From assembly GCF_014646755.1 (NCBI RefSeq), contig NZ_BMNW01000016.1, forward strand, positions 1 through 49,574: DNA of 49,574 nucleotides. The letters run 5' to 3'. A program made the position numbers and the translations under genes. The DNA is from Pseudomonas asuensis (lineage in GTDB: Bacteria; Pseudomonadota; Gammaproteobacteria; Pseudomonadales; Pseudomonadaceae). Below the pieces are notes generated by a model. The model had not been told where the DNA came from and searched no databases. It worked only from the letters and a program-made list of their open reading frames with translations. Below, one piece after another: positions 20,043 to 30,721 of the stretch; position 1 is the first letter of the stretch, and each line of letters opens with the position of its first letter.

Positions 20043-20576
20043 TTATGCCATTGTGTCGACCTGCCGCTTCAACTGCTCTCTTGCTCGCGATAGACGTGAG
20101 CGGACAGTGCCAATAGGTACACCCAGCGATGAGGCCGTTTCCTGATAATTACCGTCCATTTCAAGGCTGACCTTGATCACGCGCTGCATATTGATCGGCA
20201 ATCGGTTAATGGCATCGACAACTCTTACCAGCTGACGATGACCATCAACCTGATGACCAATATCTCCACTCTGCTCCACATCTGAATGCAGATGATCATC
20301 CCAGCTCTCCTGATAGGGTTGCTTGTACAACCGCCGAAAATGGTTACGGATAAGGTTTAGGGCTATGCCACAAAGCCAAGTCTGGGGTTTGCTGGTTCCT
20401 TGAAATTTGTGCTCACTGCGCAGGGCTTCAAGAAAGGTACATTGAAGAATGTCGTCCACGTCGTCCGGATTCATTACGCGCTTCTGAATGAAGGCTCTCA
20501 ACATCTGGATTTGATCGCTGGTGAGCTGACGAATACCGGCCGATACGCACAGGACATTAGAGATGCTGGCATGCAT
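20043..20576 (-). CDS. hrpL: HrpL, ECF sigma factor of the type III secretion regulon
   Basis: This 177-residue ECF-type sigma-70 protein strongly resembles P. syringae HrpL as I remember it. Shared blocks include RQLTSDQIQMLRAFIQKRV, DDVDDILQCTFLEALRSEHKF, SKPQTWLCGIALNLIRNHFR (region 2) and EMDGNYQETASSLGVPIGTV (region 4 HTH). HrpL directs RNA polymerase to hrp boxes of type III secretion and effector genes. Two matching boxes lie in this window, near 47.2 and 48.6 kb. The start is ATG 20576, with AGAAGGT 7 bp upstream. Upstream are a sigma-54 promoter and an IHF site, as expected for HrpRS control. In P. syringae hrpL sits beside hrpJ, but here no hrp structural gene is nearby. It appears intact. 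Confidence 0.93.
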   Translation of the reverse strand: MHASISNVLCVSAGIRQLTSDQIQMLRAFIQKRVMNPDDVDDILQCTFLEALRSEHKFQGTSKPQTWLCGIALNLIRNHFRRLYKQPYQESWDDHLHSDVEQSGDIGHQVDGHRQLVRVVDAINRLPINMQRVIKVSLEMDGNYQETASSLGVPIGTVRSRLSRAREQLKRQVDTMA

Positions 20577-20623
20577 GAGACTTACCTTCTATTGTAATTG
20601 GTAAGCTCTCTATAGCGATAGAC

Positions 20624-20639
20624 GTGCCAGCTTATTGAT
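20624..20639 (-). promoter_or_regulatory. Sigma-54 promoter of hrpL
   Basis: On the minus strand the sequence TGGCACG-N4-TCGCT has the invariant GG and GC with exactly 10 bp between them. It differs from the RpoN consensus (TGGCAC-N5-TTGCW) at one position. It is about 48 bp before the hrpL ATG. hrpL is known to be RpoN- and HrpRS-dependent in P. syringae and Erwinia. Confidence 0.85.
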
Positions 20640-20645
20640 TGAATA

Positions 20646-20674
20646 TAAGTTATTGATTTATAAGCAATAACTTA
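20646..20674 (-). promoter_or_regulatory. IHF site within a 10-bp inverted repeat upstream of the hrpL promoter
   Basis: AATCAA-TAAC-TTA on the minus strand (20646-20658) matches the IHF consensus WATCAANNNNTTR exactly. The same stretch forms one arm of a perfect inverted repeat, TAAGTTATTG (20646-20655) and CAATAACTTA (20665-20674). IHF bending is commonly needed for sigma-54 activation. The palindrome could also bind a regulator. Confidence 0.65.
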
Positions 20675-20920
20675 GCTTTACAGTCATCATCCAGCGCAAG
20701 ATTTTGCATAAAGCACTCTAAAGTATTACCAAATCTTGCACACGTATCATGGTGATAATGGACCCAACTCGTTAGGCCCATGAGAGGTATATGGAAGTTT
20801 CATCTAAAGGCAGAATGAGCAGATTTTCTGGTGGTAACCATGACGAGTCCAATAACGGATGCTAGGCAGCAGGTTCAGGCTTTCATCTGCACTCATGAAA
20901 AATGAAGTGAGATAAAGACA

Positions 20921-20944
20921 TGAGCCCCACATGGCTCAGTTTTT
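20921..20944 (+). terminator. Rho-independent terminator on the plus strand, no gene upstream
   Basis: A hairpin of TGAGCC / GGCTCA with loop CCACAT is followed by GTTTTT. There is no ORF between the hrpL control region and this hairpin, so it could end a short untranslated RNA transcribed from about 20700-20770. No sRNA family is recognised. Confidence 0.55.
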
Positions 20945-21119
20945 GAAAAACAGACAGGCTTTTGAGTCAGGTTTTATCTGCCACCTGCACAAATCTCGTA
21001 CTGACTAGCGGACTTTCGTTTGCCGGAGCGGAGTGCTGGAGTGCTGAGCTGCCATCAAGACGCCTAAACGTCCTCTACGGCAACTATTACGACAGCAGCT
21101 ATGCTGCTTAACCCACTGT

Positions 21120-21500
21120 ATGACTAACTTGGTCCGCCAACGAATGCGATATGCAATTGCTGCTCTTTATCTATTACTTACTATGAGCCTTGCTGAGGCG
21201 CAGAATTGCTCAGAGAAAGAAAATAAAATTCAGCGACAACTGGATCATGCCCGAGAACATGGTAACGACAGCCGTATTCGCGGCTTGGAAACAGCGCTGA
21301 GATCCGTACGGAATAATTGTACAGACGCAGGGCTACAGGCCAAACGGCAACAAAAAATCAGCAAAGCGCGCAAAGAGGTCAATGAGCGTAAGGCTGATCT
21401 GCAAGAAGTGATCAACAGCAGCTCGGCTGAGACCATTAATAAACGCAGGCGGAAGCTGGCAGAGGCCCAGCAGGAACTGCGTGATGCAATCAAAGAATAG
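21120..21500 (+). CDS. DUF1090 family periplasmic protein
   Basis: This 126-residue protein has an N-terminal signal peptide (hydrophobic IAALYLLLTMSLAEAQ after a basic start). A charged helical, probably coiled-coil body follows, with CSEKENKIQRQLDHAREHGN, RIRGLETALRSVRNNC and KRQQKISKARKEVNERKADL, the pattern of DUF1090 (YqjC-like) proteins. A conserved Cys pair is present. ATG 21144 is an alternative start giving a tighter signal peptide. The function of this family is not known. It is divergent from hrpL, 0.54 kb away. Confidence 0.83.
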   Translation: MTNLVRQRMRYAIAALYLLLTMSLAEAQNCSEKENKIQRQLDHAREHGNDSRIRGLETALRSVRNNCTDAGLQAKRQQKISKARKEVNERKADLQEVINSSSAETINKRRRKLAEAQQELRDAIKE

Positions 21501-22082
21501 ATTCTGTGCAAAAAGAATTTATGCATAAGAAGACCTGAAAGGTCACGCTTTGAAGCTAATGGTCTCTTTTCGATAGAGTAGCAATTCGGCAAAGCCTTCT
21601 AAGCGCTTTAAATAACGTTTCAGCTCACTGTTCTGACCTCAACGCATCAAGCGGACCGGGATATGGGCCTGTTCCTAAATTGATTGCAGTACTGAGGTAG
21701 TGTCTTGCTGCCGTGCCCTTGTTTATGTAAAGCATACGACATCGCCTGATAAACCAGCCTCGAGCAAATAGCAAGCAAACCGTGTCCCGCACGGTTGTAA
21801 GGTTGTGCTTGGCGCGATCCCTACCGATCATGTGCTTATCTTGCTCAGAGTAGTATGGCCAACAACATCGAAAAGAAGGCTCACCCTAAATGGCCTTCAG
21901 GTTGCCGCCACGATTGTACAGAGACCATTGGTCACCTCCCTTATAAAACACCGGTTGGCTGTCACCGGTATGTCACATCTTGCCTCTAGCGTTCATGCTT
22001 TGAACCCTGCGCACCTGCCGGTATGTGCTACCCGGTGGGCAGAGGTCCGCGCCGGCAACCTCCCCTCTATTGGAGAGCTGTC
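21501..22082. other. 582-bp region without a gene
   Basis: Only shadow ORFs are present. A small hairpin (GACCT / AGGTC, 21532-21544) follows the DUF1090 gene and may be a weak terminator. The right end is the leader of the Na/Pi cotransporter gene. No phosphate box was recognised. Confidence 0.4.
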
Positions 22083-23771
22083 ATGGAAATTGACATCTTC
22101 AAAGAATTGCTGGTCCCCGTCATTGGCGGCCTGGGTATTTTCATGCTCGGGCTGGAATTCATGTCCGACGGGATAAATAATCTAGCCGCCAACCGCATGC
22201 GCGCCTGGCTTGCCAAACTCGCAGGCACGCCCGTAAAAGGACTTGCCGCCGGTACGGTCATTACCGGTGTGCTGCAATCGAGTACTGCCATGACCGTCAT
22301 GGTGGTCGGCCTGGTCAATGCCGGTGTTGTAGGCCTGAGACCCGCGATTAGCGTGATTATGGGGGCCAACATTGGTACAACGTTGGGTAACGGCCTGATC
22401 GCCTTGCCCTTGGGACCTCTGGGGCTAATCTTCGCGGGCTTGTTTGCTCTGGTTTATGTGTTCAGTAAGAATGACAAAGTCAGAAGTATCTCGCTGGCAG
22501 CCATTGGTTTTTCACTGATTTTCTATGGGTTGAACCTGCTGACCGGTGGGCTCAAACCACTGCGCGACCTGCCCGAAATAATGGCGGCAATCTCAAGTCT
22601 GCAGGCTGATAGCTATGGCGGCCTGGCCCTATGCGTGCTGACAGCAGCAGGTATCACGGCGATGATCCATTCATCGTCGGCTACCATCGGTATTGTCATG
22701 GGCCTGGGGGCAGCAGGCATCCTGGACTGGCAAACCGCCGTGGCATTTTCCTTGGGGGCAGACCTGGGGACAACCATCACCTCGTGGCTGGCATCGCTAA
22801 ACCTGTCAAAGAACGCCAAGCGCGCAGCGTATGCGCATATCTCATTCAACTTCATTGGCGTGGCAGTGATGTTCCCGCTGTTCTTCCTGTCAATGGACAT
22901 TCTGCAGTGGGCTATGAGCCTGTTCGGTATGGACGTCGCCAAATCGGTAACGGTCGACGGCAAGGAGAGCTTCCCGCTCGTACCGGTGGCGGTAGGCTTG
23001 TACTCCATTGGGTTCAACATCTTCAACACGGCATTGATGTTTCCGTTCATAGGGGTGTTTGACCGCATACTCTCCCGCATTGGTTCGAGCCGGGGCGAGG
23101 AAGAGGACTACTCCATGCCCCGTTACCTCGACCGTGCAGCACTCAACGATATCAATACCGGTGTAGCTGCCGTGAGCAAGGAACTGGCGCGCTATACTCA
23201 AGGCGCAGGCTTGCTATTGGCCGCTGCTCGTGGCGAACCCAACGCGTTGAAAGACGTTGCCGAACATGAGCAGGCATTGAACTGCCTAAGTCAGGAAATT
23301 CGTGCTTACACGGCACAGATGTTCAAGAATAACTTGAATGCACACCAGACCAATCTGCTCGCGAGCCTGATCGAAGAAGAAGACTTCAGTGCAAGTCTTA
23401 CGGAAACCTTGTCGCAAATTGCGCGGCGTATCGAACGCCAACTGTTTTCCAAAAACGGCCAGGCTATTGTCTCCGCCCTCCTCGACATCGTAGAGCCCGC
23501 TGTAAAAAATGGCCCCCAAGGGGTCTACTTGCCACAAGCCTATGCGGGGCAGATTGTTGAGCTGCGCGAGCGCTGTTTGCAAAACGAACAGAAATTGGGC
23601 TGGGACGAACGTGGCGCCATCCTGACTCTATTGGGGAGCGCAGAACGCGCACTTCATCTGGTGCAGCGTATCACTGAAGAAAGTGTGTCCGTCTCACGAA
23701 AATTAGGGCATAGCGATGAGACCCGGGCCGCTGACCATGCACCGCCCGGCATGCTCGCCAAGCCTCTTTGA
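22083..23771 (+). CDS. Na+/phosphate cotransporter (NptA/PhoU-fusion type)
   Basis: The protein is about 562 residues from ATG 22083 (GGAGAG 5 bp upstream). The N-terminal two thirds is the inner-membrane Na/Pi transporter core with two inverted QSS-type repeats, TGVLQSSTAMTVMVVGL and MIHSSSATIGIVMGLG. The C-terminal ~190 residues form a PhoU-like helical bundle (ELARYTQGAGLLLAAARGE onward). It imports inorganic phosphate coupled to sodium, or exports it. No other phosphate genes are adjacent. Its GC content looks higher than that of neighbouring intergenic DNA, and it appears intact. Confidence 0.88.
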   Translation: MEIDIFKELLVPVIGGLGIFMLGLEFMSDGINNLAANRMRAWLAKLAGTPVKGLAAGTVITGVLQSSTAMTVMVVGLVNAGVVGLRPAISVIMGANIGTTLGNGLIALPLGPLGLIFAGLFALVYVFSKNDKVRSISLAAIGFSLIFYGLNLLTGGLKPLRDLPEIMAAISSLQADSYGGLALCVLTAAGITAMIHSSSATIGIVMGLGAAGILDWQTAVAFSLGADLGTTITSWLASLNLSKNAKRAAYAHISFNFIGVAVMFPLFFLSMDILQWAMSLFGMDVAKSVTVDGKESFPLVPVAVGLYSIGFNIFNTALMFPFIGVFDRILSRIGSSRGEEEDYSMPRYLDRAALNDINTGVAAVSKELARYTQGAGLLLAAARGEPNALKDVAEHEQALNCLSQEIRAYTAQMFKNNLNAHQTNLLASLIEEEDFSASLTETLSQIARRIERQLFSKNGQAIVSALLDIVEPAVKNGPQGVYLPQAYAGQIVELRERCLQNEQKLGWDERGAILTLLGSAERALHLVQRITEESVSVSRKLGHSDETRAADHAPPGMLAKPL

Positions 23772-24067
23772 GGTCAGCAGCAGTGCATTCGATGAGCGCC
23801 ATTAATTACAAAGACTGGAAAGGCAGACCGCAGCGCCTAGCCATAGCGCTGGAGGCAGCCCCAGTGATGACTTGCCTCACGGTCAAAGTACTGGGTCTGT
23901 GGCTGTGTCAGCACTCATGCCTGCACGCTGCGATGCCTACGCCGGTACTTTTCGTACAGAACCTAGGGCCGTGGGTCATCTGAAAGGCCTAACACACGGT
24001 TCAAACCATTCTCTTCGCTCACTGGGACGGGCTAAAGTCCGCCCCTTGATAAACGTGAGCCAACCAA

Positions 24068-24393
24068 GTGAACCGCCCCGCCGATGCAGAAATAATCCTT
24101 CGCCTGATCCCACTGATGCAGGAGGAAAGACATGGTCGATCAGCTCAGGATATTTGCCTAACTTTGCCGTTCACGATGACTACCAAACATCGGCAAGAAT
24201 CGAACTGCTTGATATTGCTGAACTGGCACCTGGTGGCGAATGCCGGGCAAACGTATGGTTTATTACCCCCGAGGCATATCCGAACACACTCTGGCGAGGC
24301 CGCGAAATTGTGGTTTCTGAAGCGTCCCATGTCGTCGGAAAGGCTATCGTCCTCGCCGTTTTCAACCCCGTTTTGGAGCGTCATAATGGCTAA
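24068..24393 (+). pseudogene. EF-Tu domain-like protein, frameshifted
   Basis: The GTG at 24068 begins NRPADAEIILRLIP. In the next frame the sequence continues TDAGGKTWSISSGYLPNFAVHDDY, ELAPGGECRANVWFITPEAYPNTLW and GREIVVSEASHVVGKAIV. Together these match small stand-alone proteins resembling the C-terminal beta-barrel of elongation factor Tu. The two parts join cleanly if one base was lost in ATCCC-ACT near 24106-24111. The last codons overlap the ATG of the next gene by 8 bp, which suggests an operon. The function of such EF-Tu-like orphans is unknown. Confidence 0.75.
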
Positions 24394-24796
24394 CATTGCA
24401 GTCAACTGGACTACTTCCAGGCTGCCGGTTATGCTAAATTTCAAGGCTTTAATTATCTTGCTAACCAATGCTTCAAAATGCCTTCCGCTTAGCCTCTGTC
24501 TATTATGTATTTTAAGTGCAGCGGCTTCACTATTCGTCACGTTTGAGGCGGGCTGTATTGGGGACGTGAAAGGTGGCGCGCTTGGTAACCCAGCTCGCGC
24601 ACTTGAGCTTGAAAACATCAGCCTTTTATTCTTACTTCTCAGCGCAAGCGTCGGTGGTATGGCAATAGGCTTGATAACACGATCCATCCACCGTGTTGCA
24701 AAAGGTGTTGCCTGCGGGCTACTCATCTTTAGTGGTGGATGGATGGCGGGCATGCAGTTCGAAATCTGGGGATTTGCGTCGTGTTTCAAATCCTAA
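24386..24796 (+). CDS. Small inner-membrane protein of unknown function
   Basis: This 136-residue protein starts at ATG 24386, with GGAG about 7 bp upstream. Three hydrophobic segments are visible: LIILL...LPLSLCLLCILSAAASLFV (about 20-52), ISLLFLLLSASVGGMAIGLI (about 78-98) and GVACGLLIFSGGWMAGM (about 110-127). It overlaps the preceding EF-Tu-like gene by 8 bp, so the pair is probably co-transcribed and may be functionally linked. I do not recognise a family. Confidence 0.65.
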   Translation: MANIAVNWTTSRLPVMLNFKALIILLTNASKCLPLSLCLLCILSAAASLFVTFEAGCIGDVKGGALGNPARALELENISLLFLLLSASVGGMAIGLITRSIHRVAKGVACGLLIFSGGWMAGMQFEIWGFASCFKS

Positions 24797-24814
24797 CCAT
24801 CGGATTTAGGCTGA

Positions 24815-26254
24815 TCAAGCGATCAACCCGAGTGTCAGGCCCTTCAAGGTAGCCGCTGCTCGTGTTGAGCATCCCAGCTTGCAAAAGATGCTTTCCATGT
24901 GTGTGCGAACCGTGCTTGGACTGATGTCCAGCAGCCGCGCCACCTGCTTATTGCTGGCGCCACGGCTGATTTCAAGGAGGATGCGACACTCTCGCGTAGT
25001 CAGTAACGAAGCCTTGTGCTTATAAATCCCTCGCTCGCCCCGTGCGGCCGCCATCACCGCTTGGCACGCATTGTTGTCAAACAAGCCACTGCCAACATCC
25101 TGCTTAAGCAGTCTCACCGCATCTGATTCGCTATAGGCCGGCCGCCATGGCCGGGCTTGCCTTAGTGCGACCCAGGCTACGGAAGCGGCGAGCAGTCGAT
25201 GCTCGGCACACAGCGCATCGCCCATTACGCCTCGAAAATAGCCACTGCCGTTGAGCCGTTCGTAAGCATGGGCTGCAATCTCTCCAGACGCGGCCAACTA
25301 ATTAAAAGGCCTTAGCGCCTGTTGCGTCCAGTAGGGAACGAGGTGTACCCGCTCCGCAGCGCCGTATGGGAGCGCCCCCGCAGTATTCCAGAGGTGGTTG
25401 GAAACGGCTGCCCGGCCGAGACTGTAGACAAGCGCTGCCTTTCCGATCTCGTTAAGGGCTGGCTCACCAAGCCCCCACTGGCATGCAGCTCCCATAGCGA
25501 CATGTGCCACTTGTCGTGAATGCCCTGCCAACCAGGGAAGCTTCAGGTCAATCACATCTCCTACCAGCGTTAGCGAGACGTAACGTTCGGTCTGCGCATG
25601 GTCAGTGAGTTGAGAAGGCGCTTCCAAGTCCGCCAGCCATTCCCTTGCGTTTCCTATGAGCAACGATGCGAGATAAGCAGGATAACGCCGATCCGACTGC
25701 TCACGGATCCGGCGTAGCGCCGCATCAAGGCCATAGGCTCGGCTGAGAATATCCAGATCACCAGCAAGCACCACTTGATAGGCGACCTCCGGAATGTATT
25801 CATGCGTCAGGCCCTGCGGCCGACCGGTCCCATCGTAGGCTTCGAATACGTGGCACAGGCCTGCCTTGACAGCGGCACCAAGTTCGAGAGTTTTGGCTAT
25901 TTCTCCAGATACCTCACAGTGCACGACAGCAAGCGGGGCTGCCTGATGCACCGCATTCATTTCTTCCTTGCCTAGAGTCAGGTCGAGCATCGCGCGGCGG
26001 CCATCCACATCATCACCCAGAAGATCCGCAAACCCTTCGGCATTTGCGGTACAGCCAGACCAGCGCAGTAGGGCAACCTGTTCCGCTAACCTCAGGTGCT
26101 CACCGTCGCCGTGCCTGGCCCAGGCCAGCATTCGCGCCAGTCTAGCAACGCGCTGGGAATGCCGGAGAGGCTGTCCCATGTTGAGGTCACCGACCTGGGC
26201 AATCACTCCTAGTGCTCCGCTCAATGAGATGTTCAATGCCAACGCGCTATTCAT
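24815..26254 (-). pseudogene. HD-GYP domain regulator with C-terminal LuxR HTH, split by a TAA
   Basis: From ATG 26254 (GGAGT upstream) the frame encodes a tandem HD-domain protein, with HSQRVARLARML (first HD-like part) and AGHSRQVAHVAMGAA (second). A TAA lies at 25298-25300. The same frame continues with IAAHAYERLNGSGYFRGV, the HxxxRLDGxGY signature of HD-GYP domains, and ends in a LuxR HTH (LLTTRECRILLEISRGASNKQVARLL). Homologues are single proteins of about 480 residues, so the stop is a nonsense mutation. The protein is divergent from the hydrolase gene and probably regulated that cluster. The first-part GYP residues are already degenerate. Confidence 0.82.
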
Positions 26255-26343
26255 TGAAAAATACTCCGGAGTCGGATAAATGACCGATGCCCACAAAGCA
26301 GGCAAGTCAGCAGAATTTGAGCTCCAACACAGGAGCCAATCCA

Positions 26344-27114
26344 ATGAAAACACTCAGATCAAAAATCGCCGCCTTCGCCTTTGCCCTTACAGGCACGTTT
26401 ATCGCAAGTACTAGTCAAGCGGAGGATACAACGCCTTCGGTGGTGATCGTACATGGCGCATTCGCCGACGGATCCGACTGGGCCAAAGTCGTGCCGCTGC
26501 TTCAGGCCGAAGGGGTTGCCGTTACGGTCGTGCAAAACCCGCTCACCTCGCTTGCCGACGATGTTGCCACTACACGCCGTGCCTTAAACAATCAGCAGGG
26601 AAAGGCGGTTCTAGTCGGTCATTCATGGGGCGGTACAGTGATTACCGAGACCGGCAGCGACGAGAAAGTTAGCGCTCTGGTATATGTCGCCGCATTCGCG
26701 CCGGATGCCGGACAAACCAGCGGCGAACAGGGCAAAGGCGCTCCTACGCCTCCTGGCATCAGTCAGCTCAAGGCAGACGGCAATGGCTTTCTCTACCTGA
26801 CGCCAGAAGGTATGGCCAAGGGCTTCGCTCAGGACCTCCCAGCAGCGCAGACCGCCGTGATGACCGCAACGCAAGGGCCCATCAAGGCATCTGCATTCGA
26901 GGATAGAACGACCGTCTCTGCCTGGAAGACCAAACCGTCCTGGTATCTGCTCGCCACTGAGGACCGGATGATTCACCCCGACGTCCAGCGCGCTACCGCA
27001 AAGCGTATCGGCGCTCAATTGAATGAGCTACACACGAGCCATGTTCCACAACAGTCTCAACCTGCCGAGGTAGCTAAGGTGATACTCGAAGCAGTGCGAA
27101 GCGATGGTGGTTAG
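26344..27114 (+). CDS. Secreted alpha/beta hydrolase
   Basis: The protein is 256 residues from ATG 26344 (AGGAG upstream). A signal peptide covers residues 1-26 (ending STSQA-ED). The alpha/beta hydrolase core includes VVIVHGAFADGSDW (oxyanion region), the nucleophile elbow GHSWGG and a late His near LHTSHVPQQSQP. It resembles the periplasmic or exported hydrolases that accompany HD-GYP/LuxR regulators and oxidoreductases in Pseudomonas. The ester or lactone substrate is unknown. It appears to be the only intact gene in its cluster. Confidence 0.87.
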   Translation: MKTLRSKIAAFAFALTGTFIASTSQAEDTTPSVVIVHGAFADGSDWAKVVPLLQAEGVAVTVVQNPLTSLADDVATTRRALNNQQGKAVLVGHSWGGTVITETGSDEKVSALVYVAAFAPDAGQTSGEQGKGAPTPPGISQLKADGNGFLYLTPEGMAKGFAQDLPAAQTAVMTATQGPIKASAFEDRTTVSAWKTKPSWYLLATEDRMIHPDVQRATAKRIGAQLNELHTSHVPQQSQPAEVAKVILEAVRSDGG

Positions 27115-27160
27115 TGATCCCCGAAGCCACTAATACTCCTGAACCCACTCGTTACATTGA

Positions 27161-28745
<1,585 letters not shown>

Positions 28746-28756
28746 CGGGTAATGCA

Positions 28757-29322
28757 GTGAGGATAATGATAGTTAGCGGAGGTATAGCTGGCCTTGCAAT
28801 GGTTAGGGCGCTAGAACAGCAGGGATTCGGCCCCGATTTGATCAAGCGCAAGGCCGATGCGCCACAGGGAAGCACTGGGTTCTACTTGCCAGGGTATGCA
28901 GCACGGGCTTTGCACGAGCTAGGGCTACGGGATTCACTTTCAACGATGGCAGCTCCGATCGAAACCCAGCGCATTCTTGATAATAGAGGGGCAGAGTTGA
29001 GCGTCACGCGGCTCCCCGGAAATCTGGTCGTCGGGCCATGTCTAGCGCTTGCGCGCGAAGCCTTGCATGCAACATTGCTTAACTCGTAGCGGGACACGCG
29101 ACTGCATTTTGGTGTTTCAGTTACAGGGGCAGAAAGAGTGGCCAAAAAAGTTTAGCGACTTTCGCCGACGGCATTACCTGCGAGTACGACCTTTAAGTGG
29201 TGCCAATGGCAAAGACTTAAAGATACGCCAAAGTCTTCTTTCCGAAGTCAGACCTTTGTATACCGATAATGTGTGCTGGCGTTTCATTACAAGAAACATC
29301 GTTAGGTCCATGGTTGGACAGT
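28757..29322 (+). pseudogene. FAD-dependent monooxygenase, heavily decayed
   Basis: The first 110 codons (28757-29089) give a Rossmann start MRIMIVSGGIAGLAMVRALEQQGF followed by GSTGFYLPGYAARALHELGL and CLALAREALHATLL, matching the N-terminal quarter of PHBH-type monooxygenases. After a TAG, homology continues in other frames: RLHFGVSVTGAERVAKKV, then ATFADGITCEYDL, then LYTDNVCWRFITRN. At least three frame changes or stops are present. The gene is dead and truncated near 29320, well short of the usual ~380 residues. Confidence 0.8.
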
Positions 29323-29369
29323 AATGCTCGGAGAATAGAAAAAGTAGAGGGTCAAACTCAATAATTACA

Positions 29370-29600
29370 TTAGACGGCTATTTAGCATTAAAAATTGGTC
29401 TTTTATTGCCCATGCAATACGGAGGGGGGTGGCCAAGGTTATAGAGGGTCAATATTAATTAGCGGTATGTTTTAGGCTGAAAAATTGGTCACCGACCAAG
29501 CCGGTAATTATGGCTATTATTGGCCCTTTATTTTGTATAGAAGCCAATTATTATAGCGGTATGTTTTACACGGATTATTTGGTCATTTTTTGCAGGTGCT
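29370..29600. repeat. Degenerate direct repeats of about 90-100 bp in AT-rich DNA
   Basis: AGCGGTATGTTTTA occurs at 29461-29474 and 29555-29568 (94 bp apart), each followed after a few bases by (A/T)TTGGTCA. An earlier partial copy with AAAAATTGGTC lies near 29391. The copies are imperfect. No ORF covers them. They could be remnants of a transposon end array or a decayed minisatellite. Confidence 0.6.
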
Positions 29601-29960
29601 AGCTGGGATTAGTGAAATCGTCTGGTTTGAAGGGGTTGTCGAGTACTAGTCAAGGAGTCTATCCGCGCTATACGAATCATCCTTTTCCTAGGTTTCTTCG
29701 CTGAATACCGCCTCATGTATTTCTGCATTGCCTGTTGGAATTATCAGCAGGGTGGAATGCAATCAAGGTCATTTTTGCCTTAAATCTAAACCTGCTTTTA
29801 GCACTCTCACTGGTGTCCTAATGGTTACCTAACAGATATTCAAGTTCCCGCCGTTGATTCGCATAGGTAAGACAGTGTTTTTTTAAAGGTATGGTTATGA
29901 ATGTCTCTGTTCTGGCATTGCTTTTTTACTGGTAAGTAAAAGCCCGGCACTTGTTTCTAC

Positions 29961-30347
29961 CAGTATTCAACAGAACCTCACTGATTGCTCACTGATTGCT
30001 CACTGATTCCTATTGGTATTTGACAGAATCTTACTGGTAGCTCGTTGCCCCCTGTTGGTATTTGGCGGAGTCTCGCCGATGGGTGGGCTATAAATTCTAT
30101 TGGTATTTGGCGGAATCTCACGGGTAGCTCACTGATTCCGATTGGTATTGACGGAATCTCACTGGTGGCTCGCTGCCCCTTGTTGGTACTTGATGGAATG
30201 TCGCTGCTGGCTCGCTGCCCTCTATTGGTATTTGGCGGAACGTCGTTGGTGAATGGATGAATTCTATTAGTATTCGGCGGAGTCTCACCGATGGGTGAGT
30301 GAACTCTACTGATATTCAGCTGGATCCTCGCTGATCTCCCTAAGTAA
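29961..30347 (+). repeat. Minisatellite with 42-bp period, about 8-9 degenerate units
   Basis: Units begin with CTATTGGTATTTGGCGGA and related variants at about 30010, 30052, 30097, 30139, 30180, 30222, 30264 and 30306. Unit lengths are 42, 45, 42, 41, 42, 42, 42 and 42 bp. A first partial unit lies at 29961-30009 and contains a short CTGATTGCTCA triplication. The period is a multiple of three and one frame reads as 14-residue repeats (IGIWRNLTGSSLIP-like), but stops occur in all frames. It may derive from a repeat-coding gene. Nothing similar is recognised. Confidence 0.85.
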
Positions 30348-30721
30348 CCTGGAGAACTCTAAAGGACAAGTCACGACTTCTGACGGGAGAGGTGATGAAA
30401 ACCGGACGGCATAAGTAGCACGTGAGAGTCGATTAGTAAGAATTTTTCGCAAACACGCATCATGTCGAGTTAAACATGTCATCCCACTGTCCTACGATTT
30501 GACCTAGTGCACCTTTTCCCTTGATAGGCCGAAGTAAGCCAGCAGCCAGGACAAACTGATAGGAACACCACCAGCGTGGCTTGGGTCGTGCTCCGAGTTG
30601 CGCTTTCGTAGGTAATAGAGGGCAAAGTCGCAACCTTTGTGTGCCATGTCCAGTTCGCATGGCGATTAGATTATCTTCAGCGCAATTAGCCACAGACTCA
30701 ACGGAAGAAGGGAAAGCCTCT

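Noticed and set aside
22613-23080. 155-codon minus ORF in the Na/Pi gene
   Set aside because: Antisense shadow of conserved transporter helices.
30460-30693. 77-codon minus ORF after the ATPase gene
   Set aside because: Unusual composition with no motif, and no credible start signal. Probably random.
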